From an uncultured Christensenella sp. (lineage in GTDB: Bacteria; Bacillota; Clostridia; Christensenellales; Pumilibacteraceae): DNA of 64,000 nucleotides. The translations under genes were made by a program, and so were the position numbers. The DNA lies in the NCBI GenBank assembly GCA_910577945.1, contig CAJTNI010000001.1:121248-185247 (forward strand). The letters run 5' to 3'. A model generated the notes under the pieces. That model worked only from the letters and a program-made list of their open reading frames with translations. It did no database searches and was not told the DNA's origin. This document shows, one piece after another, positions 24,326 through 33,465 of this stretch (position 1 is its first letter; each line of letters opens with the position of its first letter).

Positions 24326-25720
24326 TTATTTGATTATATATTCCGCTTTCTTTTCGAGCGATTCGAGTTCTTTTAACTTTTCCTCGTATCCCGCTCTGCC
24401 TATCATGGCAAACGTAGCCTTTTTGCCCTCTTCAACGCCCGGCTGATTGAACGTATCTATGCCGAGGTACGCGCCCGCAAACGCCGTTTCGTACATGAAA
24501 TACATGAGCAATTCGCCGACGGTTTCCGCGTTGATTTCGGGCATGAGAATAGTGAAATTGGAACGCCCCGCCTTGGTGAGCGCGAACTCGGTGGATTTGC
24601 GCTCCGCGGTGAGCAGCTCGCCCATAGTATGACCTTTGAGGAAATTTCCGATATCGGCGGTTTCGTCGGACGGGATATCCACGTTGTCGCCGAACGACTC
24701 CACGCCTATAAAAGTCACAACCTTATCGAAAGGACCTTCGGTATAAAGCTGCACTTGGCTATGCTGGTCGGTAACGCCGAGCGATTTGGCGGGCGTTTGA
24801 CCGCAGTTGACTTTTTTGCCCGCTTTATCGACCGCCTTGCCGAGCGACTCCGCCCAGATTTGGCAATAGAAATCCGCCATGGTTTTAAGCCCGTCGGCAT
24901 ACGGCATCATTACGGAAATATTCTTGCCCGCCTCCATCGACTTGACCTGCAAAAACGCGGTCATAAGCGCGGGGTTGGATTTGATATCGGGGCGTTCGCA
25001 CGCCTCGCGCATCGCGCGCGCGCCGTACAGCATGCTGTCGATATCGACGCCCATTACGGCAAACGGCACAAGCCCGACGTTGGAAAGCACGGAAAATCTG
25101 CCGCCCACGCCCGAAGGAATGCCGAACACCTTAAAGCCCTCTTTTTCCGCACAGGCGTAAAGCGCGCCCTTGCCGATTGTGGTGGTAACGATAATGTGCT
25201 CTTTTGCCTCTTTTTCGCCGACGGCTTTTTTGAGCATATTGTACAAAATCAGGAACTGACTGAGCGTTTCGCTCGTTTCGCCTGATTTGGTAATCACGTT
25301 GAAATACGAGGTTTTTACGTCGATTACGTCGAGCAACGAGCTCATACGCACGGGGTCGATATTGTCCTCGACGTAGATTTTGGGCGCTTTGCGCATTTTT
25401 TCGGGGAGCTCGTTATGGTGCAAGTGCAACAACGCGTTAAACACGCAAATAGGTCCGAGCGCAGACCCGCCGATTCCGAGCACGACAAAGCTCGACGCCT
25501 TGTCGCGTATTTCTTTGCCGAACTCGTTAAGCTCCGCCACCGCTTTCTCGTCGATTAACGGCGTTTCAGTCCATTCCTGCCAGCCCTTGCCGCTGTTGTC
25601 TATAACCTCTTTGAACGCAGCGACGTGCGCCTTTTGCGCCTTGTCGATAACGGACGGCGCAATGCCGTGCGAACCGATTGCCGAGGTCATCATGTTGTTG
25701 TAATCGAACCGAAGTTTCAT
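24326..25720 (-). CDS. pgi: glucose-6-phosphate isomerase
   Basis: 464 residues. It interconverts glucose 6-phosphate and fructose 6-phosphate in glycolysis. Sugar-isomerase motifs include VLGIGGSALGPICV, NVITKSGETSET and SGVGGRFSVLSNVG, with QHSQVQLYTEGP near the active site. The start at 25720 (MKLRFDYNN) is chosen for its AGGAG site eight bases upstream. The gene has its own promoter and appears monocistronic. Confidence 0.97.
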   Translation of the reverse strand: MKLRFDYNNMMTSAIGSHGIAPSVIDKAQKAHVAAFKEVIDNSGKGWQEWTETPLIDEKAVAELNEFGKEIRDKASSFVVLGIGGSALGPICVFNALLHLHHNELPEKMRKAPKIYVEDNIDPVRMSSLLDVIDVKTSYFNVITKSGETSETLSQFLILYNMLKKAVGEKEAKEHIIVTTTIGKGALYACAEKEGFKVFGIPSGVGGRFSVLSNVGLVPFAVMGVDIDSMLYGARAMREACERPDIKSNPALMTAFLQVKSMEAGKNISVMMPYADGLKTMADFYCQIWAESLGKAVDKAGKKVNCGQTPAKSLGVTDQHSQVQLYTEGPFDKVVTFIGVESFGDNVDIPSDETADIGNFLKGHTMGELLTAERKSTEFALTKAGRSNFTILMPEINAETVGELLMYFMYETAFAGAYLGIDTFNQPGVEEGKKATFAMIGRAGYEEKLKELESLEKKAEYIIK

Positions 25721-25760
25721 AGACCAATCTCCTGTCTGATACATAATTTATTACGTACAT

Positions 25761-25789
25761 ATTATATCGCAACCGTATAAAAAAGGCAA
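25761..25789 (-). promoter_or_regulatory. sigma-A promoter of pgi
   Basis: TTGCCT (25784-25789), 17 bases, TATAAT (25761-25766) on the minus strand. Confidence 0.8.
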
Positions 25790-25836
25790 GCGTTGACGCG
25801 TTTGTTTTTGCAAATTGATAGCGCCGTTTTGCACGC

Positions 25837-25865
25837 AAAAACGCCCGCATGCAACGGGCGTTTTT
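25837..25865 (-). terminator. intrinsic terminator after hpf
   Basis: An 11-bp stem AAAAACGCCCG/CGGGCGTTTTT with a 7-base loop and T runs on both strands, ten bases after the hpf stop. Confidence 0.9.
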
Positions 25866-25875
25866 CGTAAAAGGC

Positions 25876-26424
25876 TTAGACGATTGTCTCTATAAGTCCG
25901 TAATTGCCGTCATTACGGTTGTACAGCACGTTTACGGAATTGGTCGACTTGTTGAGGAACACGTAGAACGCATGACCCAAAAGCTCGAGCTCCTCGATTG
26001 CGTCGTCGATGGACATGGGGATAAGCGTAAAGTGCTTGGAGCGCACGAGCGTCTTTTCATCTTCCGCCGCGTCGTCCGCCTCGATAACCTCGGGCGCGAT
26101 ATCCTTAGCTCTGAACTTTTTGGATTTGGACTCTATCTTTTTATGGTGACGAATTATCTGCTTTTCCAGCTTGGGCAATGCGAGGTCGATATTGGAATAC
26201 ATGTTGTCGCTGGTAACCTCCGCGCGCAACACCGAGCTGTCGAGGAGAATAGTGAGCTCCAACGTGAACGCATCGTCGTCGCTGCGCGTATTGCCCTTTT
26301 TGAGCATTATTTTGATACGCGTGTCGTCGTCGAAGAACTTGTCGAGACGCTGAACCTTTTTCTCGATGAGCGCTTTCAGCTTGTCGCTTGCGTCGTAGTT
26401 TTTGCACAGAAATTCGATTTTCAT
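25876..26424 (-). CDS. hpf: ribosome hibernation-promoting factor, long form
   Basis: 182 residues. Long-form HPF dimerises 70S ribosomes into inactive 100S particles in slow growth. The N-terminal RaiA/YfiA domain (1-100) has the beta-alpha-beta pattern with DKLKALIEKKVQRLDKFF. The C-terminal dimerisation domain (about 120-182) carries LIPMSIDDAIEELELLGHAF and ends YNRNDGNYGLIE. A GGAGGGG ribosome site precedes the ATG. Single-gene transcript with its own promoter and strong terminator. Confidence 0.96.
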   Translation of the reverse strand: MKIEFLCKNYDASDKLKALIEKKVQRLDKFFDDDTRIKIMLKKGNTRSDDDAFTLELTILLDSSVLRAEVTSDNMYSNIDLALPKLEKQIIRHHKKIESKSKKFRAKDIAPEVIEADDAAEDEKTLVRSKHFTLIPMSIDDAIEELELLGHAFYVFLNKSTNSVNVLYNRNDGNYGLIETIV

Positions 26425-26454
26425 GTTACCCCTCCGATGTGGTTATTTGATTAT

Positions 26455-26483
26455 ATTGTAGCATAAACTCGGTGCTTTGTAAA
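26455..26483 (-). promoter_or_regulatory. sigma-A promoter of hpf
   Basis: TTTACA (26478-26483), 17 bases, TACAAT (26455-26460) on the minus strand, 30 bases before the start codon. Confidence 0.75.
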
Positions 26484-26541
26484 TACGTTTTGGAAAATTC
26501 GCACGCAATAAATTTTACGTGTGCGTACGCGCCAATGGTTA

Positions 26542-29007
26542 CTAAATTTGCGCGACGGTTATATGCGCGCCGTCGTAATCCACTCGCACTGTCGAGTTGT
26601 CCGTGATTTTGCCGTCGATTATGGACTCCGCAATCTCGTCCTCAACGTTTTGCTCGATAACCCTGCGCAACGGGCGCGCCCCGTACTCGGCGTCGAAGCC
26701 TTTGTCTATCAGATATTCGAGCGCGGCGGGCGTAATGCTCAGCGTGACGTTTTTGTCTTTGAGCGTGTTTTCCACTCTTTGCAGCATGATGCGCGCAATC
26801 TTGCCTACGTCCTCTTTCGTGAGCTTATCGAACACGCATATAACGTCTATCCTGTTGATAAATTCGGGACGGAACGTTGCGCGCAACGCGCGCATGTACG
26901 CGTCGTTCTGTACGTCGGTCTCGCGTTTTCCCGCGGCGTTGAAGCCGATTTCGCGCTTTGCCGCCGCGTCTGTCGCACCCGCGTTGCTCGTCATAATAAT
27001 AATCGTGTTTTTAAACGACACCGTCCGTCCCTGCGAATCGGTAAGCCGTCCGTCGTCCAGCATTTGCAAAAGAATATTGAACACGTCGGGGTGCGCTTTT
27101 TCAATCTCGTCGAACAGCACTACCGAGTACGGGTGGCGGCGCACCTTTTCGGTGAGCTGCCCGCCGTCGTCGAACCCGACGTACCCCGGCGGCGAGCCTA
27201 TGAGCTTGGACACAGAATGCGATTCCATAAACTCGCTCATATCAAGCCTTATAATAGCGTTCTCGTTGTCGAACATTACCTCGGCGAGCGCTTTCGTAAG
27301 CTCCGTTTTACCCACGCCCGTCGGACCGAGGAACAGGAACGAACCGATAGGCCGCGAATCGCTCTTTAAGCCTGCGCGCGCGCGGCGTATTGCCTTTGCC
27401 ACCGCTTCTACGGCGCGGTCCTGACCGATAACGCGCTCGTGCAGCATGTTTTCCAAATTTTTGAGCCGCTCGCTCTCCGTTTCGGTGAGCTTGCTGACGG
27501 GGATTTTAGTCCAGCGCGACACCACGTCGGCTATTTCGTCGGCATAAATGGTTTTGGCGGTTTGCTCCTGCGCCGCCGCGCTTTGCAGCGTGCGCGACTT
27601 GATTTCCTTCTCTATCGTGTCGCAGCGCTGTTTATGCTTATCCGCGGCGGTATACTCGCAGCGCGCCGCGCACTCGTTCATTTTCTTTTTTTCCTCGGCA
27701 AGCTCTGCGGTAAGCGCGCTTATATCGGCGGAGGTAGACGCGCTAACCTTGGCGCAACTCATCGCCTCGTCGATTAAGTCGATAGCCTTATCGGGCAAAA
27801 ACCTATCGGATATATACTTGTCGGACAGCTTTGCCGCCGCCTCGATTGCCTCGTCGGACAGCTTAACCTTATGGTAATTCTCGTAGTTCTTGCGCAAGCC
27901 CTTTAAAATTTCGATAGTCTGCTCGACGGTAGGCGGCTCGACCGTAACGGGCTGAAACCGCCGCTCCATAGCCTTATCCGCCTCGATATACTTGCGATAC
28001 TCGTCAGTCGTAGTCGCGCCTATCGTTTGCATTTCGCCGCGCGCGAGATACGGCTTCAAAATATCGGCGGGCGTCACCTCGCCGTCCTTAGACCCCGCCT
28101 GCATAAGCGTATGCAGCTCGTCGATAAACACTATTATGTTCCCGCTCGAAATTATGAGGTCGATTGCCGTTTTAAGCTTTTCCTCCAACTGCCCGCGATA
28201 TTTCGTTCCCGCCATCAACGAACCAATATTGAGCGAAAAAACGATATTGTTTTGCAGCTGCCGCGGCACTTTGCCGTCTACAATCGCGCGTGCAAGCCCG
28301 TCGATAATCGCGCTTTTGCCCACGCCCGGCTCGCCGATAAGCACCGGGTTGTTCTTGGTCTTGCGGCACAATATTTCTATTATGCGCTCAACCTCGCGCT
28401 CTCTGCCTATTACGGGGTCGAGCTTATTCTCGCGCGCCTTTTGCGTGACGTCCACCCCCAAATCGGCAAGCTGCGCGGGCAAGCCGCCCGAATTTCCGTT
28501 CATACCCGTCGCGCCGACCACGCCGTTACCATAGCCGCCGTAACGCGAGTCGCCCGTCGCGCCGCCGTTATTAAACTCCATACTTTTCATAATAGCGTCC
28601 GTAATCGCCTTTCTGTATGCGTAAACGTCTATCTTGTACAAGTGATACATTGCCGTCGTCGCCACGCACTCGCCGTCCCGCAGAATTGCGAGCATTAACA
28701 AGTCGGGAGTGATGAGCGGCATGCCGAACTGCACCGCGATATTGTACGCGTTGAACGGAATAATTTCGCTCACGCGCTGCGAGTCAATCGGCGGCGTCGA
28801 AACCTTTTCGTCCGCCTTGAAAATCTCTTCTACCAGCTTATCCGTATTGAGATTGCTGTTGTTGAAAATCTTGGTCGCGTAGCAGTCCACGCTCAAAATA
28901 CCGTAGAGCAAGTGCTCCGTGCCTGTGTACATGTTGGAATAGCGGCTCGCCGTTTCTCTCGCAATCGCATAAGCGCGCGCGGCGTTCTCGTCCATAGGAA
29001 ATGCCAT
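26542..29007 (-). CDS. clpC: ATP-dependent Clp protease ATPase subunit ClpC
   Basis: 821-residue AAA+ unfoldase that feeds substrates, including McsB arginine-phosphorylated proteins, to ClpP. The Clp N-domain repeats fill residues 1-150 (YTGTEHLLYGIL). The first AAA module has GEPGVGKSAIIDGLA, a middle coiled-coil domain sits at about 405-470, and the second AAA module has GPTGVGKTELTKAL. Length and middle domain fit ClpC rather than ClpB or ClpA. A Gly/Asn-rich linker follows the N-domain (about 145-175). Last gene of ctsR-mcsA-mcsB-clpC. Confidence 0.96.
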   Translation of the reverse strand: MAFPMDENAARAYAIARETASRYSNMYTGTEHLLYGILSVDCYATKIFNNSNLNTDKLVEEIFKADEKVSTPPIDSQRVSEIIPFNAYNIAVQFGMPLITPDLLMLAILRDGECVATTAMYHLYKIDVYAYRKAITDAIMKSMEFNNGGATGDSRYGGYGNGVVGATGMNGNSGGLPAQLADLGVDVTQKARENKLDPVIGREREVERIIEILCRKTKNNPVLIGEPGVGKSAIIDGLARAIVDGKVPRQLQNNIVFSLNIGSLMAGTKYRGQLEEKLKTAIDLIISSGNIIVFIDELHTLMQAGSKDGEVTPADILKPYLARGEMQTIGATTTDEYRKYIEADKAMERRFQPVTVEPPTVEQTIEILKGLRKNYENYHKVKLSDEAIEAAAKLSDKYISDRFLPDKAIDLIDEAMSCAKVSASTSADISALTAELAEEKKKMNECAARCEYTAADKHKQRCDTIEKEIKSRTLQSAAAQEQTAKTIYADEIADVVSRWTKIPVSKLTETESERLKNLENMLHERVIGQDRAVEAVAKAIRRARAGLKSDSRPIGSFLFLGPTGVGKTELTKALAEVMFDNENAIIRLDMSEFMESHSVSKLIGSPPGYVGFDDGGQLTEKVRRHPYSVVLFDEIEKAHPDVFNILLQMLDDGRLTDSQGRTVSFKNTIIIMTSNAGATDAAAKREIGFNAAGKRETDVQNDAYMRALRATFRPEFINRIDVICVFDKLTKEDVGKIARIMLQRVENTLKDKNVTLSITPAALEYLIDKGFDAEYGARPLRRVIEQNVEDEIAESIIDGKITDNSTVRVDYDGAHITVAQI

Positions 29008-29040
29008 AATGTTGTTATCCTCCTCTAAAATATTTTAGCT

Positions 29041-30036
29041 TTACGCCCGCGCCGCAACGTCTCGCAGTCGCGACGCCAGGTAGTCGGCGCGCATGATATC
29101 GCGCTCGTCCACACTCATATTTTTTCCGCTCAACCGCTGCATATTCGCGGGTTGACAGCCCGTAATCAAATTTTGAAACTCGATATCGTTTTTAACGCCG
29201 ATATAGCCGTAATACGCGCCCAAGCGAATCAACGACAAAATCTGCATAGCCTCGCCCGTAGTCAGCTTGTAAGCGTTTGTCGCCACGCCCCAGGCTCTGA
29301 AAATCTTATCCTTTAACGCGGGCTCGTCGGCTTTTAAGCGCATGCGCGCGCGCAGCTCCGCGTCCGATACGTAGTTTATCGCGCTGCGCACCGCGCCGAG
29401 AATATCCTTTTCCGTCATGCCGAGCGTGCGCTGATTGCTTATCTGATACAAATACCCGTCCGCCTTGCTGCCCTCGCCGTAAACGCCGCGCACCGTCATA
29501 TTAAGCCTGCCCACGTCGTTTATGCACGCGTCCATCATATTGCACATGGTAAGCGCGGGCAAAAACATCATAACCGAAGCGCGCATGCCCGTGCCAAGAT
29601 TGGTCGCGCAGGCGGTAAGATAGCCGAACCGCGGGCTGTATGCGAGCTTAATGCTTTTGGAAAGCACGTCGTCTATGCCGTTTATGCGGTCGTACGCATT
29701 GTCGAGCGCAAGCCCGCTCATAATCACCTGCTCGCGAATATGGTCCTCCTCGTTGACCATGACCGACACCGTTTCGTCCGCGCTGATTAGCGCCGCGCCG
29801 AACGGCGAATCGGTAAGCAAATCGGGGCTTATCAAATGCTTTTCCTGCAAAATCGCCCCGTCAAGCTGCGATATGCCGCTCATATCGTAGCGCACGAACC
29901 TATCGAGCGGAGCGAGCGCGCGCGTCACGCCGTCTATAATATTAAGCGCGTCCGCGCGTTTCAGCTTGTGCGGAAACGGCAAGCCGTCCACATTGCGAGC
30001 AAGCCGAATGCGCGTGGAAATTACGGTTGCGTCCAT
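29041..30036 (-). CDS. mcsB: protein arginine kinase McsB
   Basis: 331 residues. McsB phosphorylates arginines on damaged proteins and on CtsR, marking them for ClpCP. Phosphagen-kinase motifs are ISTRIRLARNVDGLPFP, the catalytic region VNEEDHIREQ, GYLTACATNLGTGMRA and RGVYGEGSKADGYLYQISN. It begins one base after mcsA. The complete set of kinase motifs indicates an active enzyme. Confidence 0.97.
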   Translation of the reverse strand: MDATVISTRIRLARNVDGLPFPHKLKRADALNIIDGVTRALAPLDRFVRYDMSGISQLDGAILQEKHLISPDLLTDSPFGAALISADETVSVMVNEEDHIREQVIMSGLALDNAYDRINGIDDVLSKSIKLAYSPRFGYLTACATNLGTGMRASVMMFLPALTMCNMMDACINDVGRLNMTVRGVYGEGSKADGYLYQISNQRTLGMTEKDILGAVRSAINYVSDAELRARMRLKADEPALKDKIFRAWGVATNAYKLTTGEAMQILSLIRLGAYYGYIGVKNDIEFQNLITGCQPANMQRLSGKNMSVDERDIMRADYLASRLRDVAARA

Positions 30037-30037
30037 A

Positions 30038-30550
30038 TCAATATCCCTCCCCGTCGCCGCAAAGTTTTTTGAGCCTGTTGCTTATTTCCGCGGTTTTCAC
30101 GTAATCGCCGCTGTCGACGGCGGCTTGCAATTCCGATTTGAGCCGCGCCTGCTCGGCGGCAAAATCAACCGCGCCGACGGGCGCTTTGCCCACGTGCCTA
30201 TCCGATTGCTGAATTTTTTTGACTGTTTGCACTACGAGCGGCGCAAAAGCCTCGTAGCAGCGCGGACAGCCTACAAACCCCGTTTTCAAAAACTCGTCGC
30301 TCGTCGTTTTGCACTCGGGACAAACCAAGCTCTTGACGGCGGGCGCGTCGAAAAATCCCGCAAAATTACCGAATAACCCCATCGGCGAACCGCCGAAAAA
30401 CGAATCGAGCATATCAAGCCCTTTCATTACGGTGTCGCTCTCGTACTCCTTTGCGCACTCGTCGCACAAATACAGCTTTTCGACGTGATTGTTATGCCGC
30501 CGCAAAACCTCCGTCGTAGCCTCGCGCCTCGCGCATTTGACACATTTCAT
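30038..30550 (-). CDS. mcsA: McsB activator McsA (zinc-binding, UVR domain)
   Basis: 170 residues. Two zinc-binding modules: CVKC with CDEC near the N-terminus, and CPEC with CPRC at about 88-110. A UvrB/C-type helical motif closes the protein (about 130-168). McsA activates McsB and modulates CtsR. Located between ctsR and mcsB in the usual order. Confidence 0.93.
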   Translation of the reverse strand: MKCVKCARREATTEVLRRHNNHVEKLYLCDECAKEYESDTVMKGLDMLDSFFGGSPMGLFGNFAGFFDAPAVKSLVCPECKTTSDEFLKTGFVGCPRCYEAFAPLVVQTVKKIQQSDRHVGKAPVGAVDFAAEQARLKSELQAAVDSGDYVKTAEISNRLKKLCGDGEGY

Positions 30551-30562
30551 AATAACCTCCCC

Positions 30563-31033
30563 TCAGTCGCCGTCGTCGCTTTGCAGCTTTAACGTTTCGA
30601 GTAAAATGCTTTTGAGTATCGCCCCTCTCAACCGCCCCTTTATAACGGTGGGCGCGACGAGCGCTTTGTCGGAAATCGCGGCTTTAATCAATCGGCTTTC
30701 CGTATCGGAATATATCCCGTCGCATTCGAGTCTGTCGATTATTTGGCACGCCTTGCCGTATTCTATGCCGTCCGACAGCGTTTCGTCGATATACCGCAGC
30801 AAAACGTCGTCTACGTTCTCCGCAACGCGCATCAGCGTGACCGACCCGCCGCCGCCGCGACGGCTTTCTATTATAAACCCGCGTTCGAGCGTGAACCGCG
30901 TAGACAGCACGTAGTTTATTTGGCTTGGCGCTACCGAAAAATACTGCGCCAGCTCGTTCCTGTTGAAATTAACCGTCGGCTCGTCGCCCATGGTCTCCAA
31001 CAAAAACCGTTCTATTATATCGCTTACGGTCAT
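30563..31033 (-). CDS. ctsR: transcriptional repressor CtsR
   Basis: 156 residues. CtsR represses clp and its own operon by binding tandem heptads. The winged helix-turn-helix covers residues 1-70, with the Gly-rich wing ESRRGGGGSVTLMRV that senses heat. The start at 31033 (MTVSDIIERFLLE) is set by AAGGAGG six bases upstream; a start six codons earlier has no such site. First gene of the operon, directly downstream of CtsR heptads. Confidence 0.95.
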   Translation of the reverse strand: MTVSDIIERFLLETMGDEPTVNFNRNELAQYFSVAPSQINYVLSTRFTLERGFIIESRRGGGGSVTLMRVAENVDDVLLRYIDETLSDGIEYGKACQIIDRLECDGIYSDTESRLIKAAISDKALVAPTVIKGRLRGAILKSILLETLKLQSDDGD

Positions 31034-31080
31034 GCCCCGCCTCCTTAGCATATTTGCAGCTTGCTATGCTTATGCGCCCG

Positions 31081-31115
31081 TTTGACTTTATAGTCAAAGG
31101 TCAAAGATAGTCAAA
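31081..31115. promoter_or_regulatory. CtsR operator with three direct heptads and one inverted
   Basis: The consensus tandem heptad is present exactly: GGTCAAA (31099-31105), three bases, AGTCAAA (31109-31115) on the plus strand. A further AGTCAAA (31092-31098) abuts it, and an inverted TTTGACT lies at 31081-31087. The array lies just downstream of the -10 box, over the transcript start. Confidence 0.92.
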
Positions 31116-31125
31116 TTACAAGGTT

Positions 31126-31154
31126 ATTATAAATCGTCACCGAATGTTTGTCAA
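31126..31154 (-). promoter_or_regulatory. consensus sigma-A promoter of ctsR-mcsA-mcsB-clpC
   Basis: TTGACA (31149-31154), 17 bases, TATAAT (31126-31131): a perfect match on the minus strand. The leader of about 85 bases contains the CtsR sites. Confidence 0.92.
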
Positions 31155-31187
31155 GCGTTTTTTCGATTTAAAATAAATTTTTTACAT

Positions 31188-31221
31188 AAAAAAGAGCGTT
31201 ATACAAGCAAACGCTCTTTTT
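31188..31221 (-). terminator. intrinsic terminator after the dCMP deaminase gene
   Basis: A stem of about 12 bp, AAAAAGAGCGTT/AACGCTCTTTTT, with a 9-base loop and a T run on the minus strand. Confidence 0.9.
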
Positions 31222-31243
31222 AGCTTTATTGCTATGGCAATAT

Positions 31244-31702
31244 TCAATCGACGTTGCCGTCGTACTTTTCTATCGCGACGCCCGCCTCTTTGAACAGCTC
31301 CAAAGAAAAATCGTCGGGATACCCCGCCTCGTACACTACGCGAGTTATGCCGCTGTTGATTATCATTTTCGTGCAGATAGCGCAAGGCTGGTGCGTGCAG
31401 TAAAGCGTCGCGCCGTCAATGCAAATACCCATTCGCGCGGCTTGGATTATGGCGTTTTGCTCTGCGTGCGTGGCGTAACAAAGCTCGTGACGCGTGCCCG
31501 ATTCGATGCCCATTTCGCGACGCAGGCAGCAGCCCTTTTCCTTACAGCTTTTTATGCCCGAGCTTGCGCCGTTGTATCCCGTAGTCATAATGCGCTTGTT
31601 TTTGGCAATTACCGCGCCGATTTGGCGGTTTGCCTGAAAGCAGCTCGACCAGCTTGCGACGGTGTGAGCTATTTCCATAAACCGCTTATCCCATTTATCC
31701 AT
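31244..31702 (-). CDS. dCMP deaminase family protein (ComEB-like)
   Basis: 152 residues. Zinc-dependent deaminase expected to convert dCMP to dUMP for thymidylate synthesis. Zinc ligands are in HAEQNAI and PCAICTK, with extra cysteines (GCCLRR) as in ComEB-type enzymes. The ribosome site GGGAG precedes the ATG. Monocistronic, with a promoter set inside a large inverted repeat and a terminator behind it. Confidence 0.93.
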   Translation of the reverse strand: MDKWDKRFMEIAHTVASWSSCFQANRQIGAVIAKNKRIMTTGYNGASSGIKSCKEKGCCLRREMGIESGTRHELCYATHAEQNAIIQAARMGICIDGATLYCTHQPCAICTKMIINSGITRVVYEAGYPDDFSLELFKEAGVAIEKYDGNVD

Positions 31703-31722
31703 GATGTCTCCCGTTTCGACTG

Positions 31723-31791
31723 AATTCGCATACTACTATATCACAATCGGCGGCGCATTGCAACATGTTTGCCGATTTTTGTATGCGAATT
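31723..31791. repeat. nested inverted repeat enclosing the deaminase promoter
   Basis: The outer arms AATTCGCATAC (31723-31733) and GTATGCGAATT (31781-31791) are perfect 11-bp complements. Inside them AATCGGC (31745-31751) pairs with GCCGATT (31771-31777). The repeat spans the whole promoter of the deaminase gene and ends four bases from the ABC permease stop. Confidence 0.8.
31735..31763 (-). promoter_or_regulatory. sigma-A promoter of the dCMP deaminase gene
   Basis: TTGCAA (31758-31763), 17 bases, TATAGT (31735-31740) on the minus strand; leader of about 25-30 bases. Confidence 0.7.
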
Positions 31792-31794
31792 ATG

Positions 31795-33465
31795 TTAAAT
31801 TTCCAATCGCTCGTAATACTCGTTCACGTGCCTGTACATGAGGTAATCGACAACGGCAAACACGGCGACGGCGGCGTACAGCGCAACCCAATAGCACACT
31901 GTAACCACGTTTTCGGCAACGCCTACGCCCGTTAATATCATATACAACACAAGCAGCACGAGCCCGACCGCCATGCAGATGAACTGCCCGCCCGTAACGT
32001 GCGTATTGTGCTTGATAGCCTGCATGGGGTCGGTCCATTTAAGCTTGGGCGATTTCAAATCCCACAGCGCACCGAATACGACGAACGCGACCACGAGCAG
32101 CATAAGCCCGAACAGCGACGGCAAGTAATATTCCACGCCGAAATGGAAGGCGTTGGCAATAGTCACCGTAACAGCCGTCGTCGGCAAGGCAATCGCAAGC
32201 CACGCGATGAGCTTTGCCTTCAATATGCCTTTAATACCGATAGGCAGCGTTTTGAGCGACGCAAGCGCTATACCCTCTCGCGAAAACGTCGTCGCGGCGG
32301 CGTTGCCCACAGCCGCAAGCATTATCGTGATGCTGGAAAGCGTAACAATCAAAGAAAAATTACTCGCAAACGCCGAGCTTGCGTCGTCGGTCGCTTTAAA
32401 CAAATTCCCGAACACAAGCCCGAACATTACGGCAAAAATGATTGGAAGCATAAACACGGAATAACACTGAAACGCCGTTTGCGTAGTGCGCAATGAACTG
32501 ACGTATTCGCGCTTTATCAGCGCTTTAAGACCACTGCCGGACTTAAACTCGCCCTTTTTCGCCTTGGAACTGCTCGTTTGGTTATTCGCTTTTGCGGATT
32601 GACCGTACATAAACTTGCCCAAAATCAACAGCACGACAATCAACGCAATCGAAATAACCAAGAAAATAACGAGATTGACGGCTACGTCCGCACCGACGCT
32701 CAGCCCGTGCGAGGGAATGCCCAACGCCGCAAGCGACAGCGACGTATACGGATAAAATACATAGAACACGTATTCGAGCGTTTTCAAATACCCGTTCAAC
32801 TGCTCCTCGGTAATTACTCCGTCCTCGCCGCCGATATTTGTAGAGGAATACATTGCGTAAATGTACACGGCGAACAAGCCGCCGAAAAGCAGCATGTAAA
32901 ACACGAGCGATATTATATTGCGGTTTTTGAGCTTACCCGCTATATACATGACGGGAATGGCGAATATGGCGGCAATAGCAAGCGGCAACGACGGCACTAC
33001 GACAAGCGTCGAAATCGAAATAACGTAATACCACGCCCACGCCTTGACTATTATGCCGAACGCGATAATCAAAGGCAGCATCACCGCGGCGACGACCGCC
33101 ATTTCGAATAAATAAACGAACGCGAGCTTTGCCGCAAACACCGTAACGGGCTTTACGGGCAACGTCGAATAGAAATCGGTATCCTTGGACAGATACAGAA
33201 CGGACACCAAATGCACAATGCCGAAAACAAGCACGAACGACGCCGCGGAAATAAGTATCATGAAATACATCATCATCGCAAGCTGCGGCTGCGCCGTCAA
33301 AAAGTCGCGCATAGAGATTATAAGCAACAGCAGTATCGCCACAATCATTACGTACGCCAAGCCGAACATAACGGAAAAGCCGATTTTCTTGCGTTTGGTC
33401 GCGTCCGCGCCGAACCTCAGCTTATTCCTGAACATCGACTTTAAAAGTATGCCGAAATTATTCAT
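31795..33465 (-). CDS. ABC transporter permease (ABC-2 type)
   Basis: 556 residues with about 12 predicted membrane helices, among them residues 27-51 and 61-86. No solute-binding domain is attached. The start overlaps the end of the ATPase gene by eight bases, so the two form an exporter pair. Substrate unknown; such pairs often export peptides, drugs or envelope components. Confidence 0.85.
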   Translation of the reverse strand: MNNFGILLKSMFRNKLRFGADATKRKKIGFSVMFGLAYVMIVAILLLLIISMRDFLTAQPQLAMMMYFMILISAASFVLVFGIVHLVSVLYLSKDTDFYSTLPVKPVTVFAAKLAFVYLFEMAVVAAVMLPLIIAFGIIVKAWAWYYVISISTLVVVPSLPLAIAAIFAIPVMYIAGKLKNRNIISLVFYMLLFGGLFAVYIYAMYSSTNIGGEDGVITEEQLNGYLKTLEYVFYVFYPYTSLSLAALGIPSHGLSVGADVAVNLVIFLVISIALIVVLLILGKFMYGQSAKANNQTSSSKAKKGEFKSGSGLKALIKREYVSSLRTTQTAFQCYSVFMLPIIFAVMFGLVFGNLFKATDDASSAFASNFSLIVTLSSITIMLAAVGNAAATTFSREGIALASLKTLPIGIKGILKAKLIAWLAIALPTTAVTVTIANAFHFGVEYYLPSLFGLMLLVVAFVVFGALWDLKSPKLKWTDPMQAIKHNTHVTGGQFICMAVGLVLLVLYMILTGVGVAENVVTVCYWVALYAAVAVFAVVDYLMYRHVNEYYERLEI

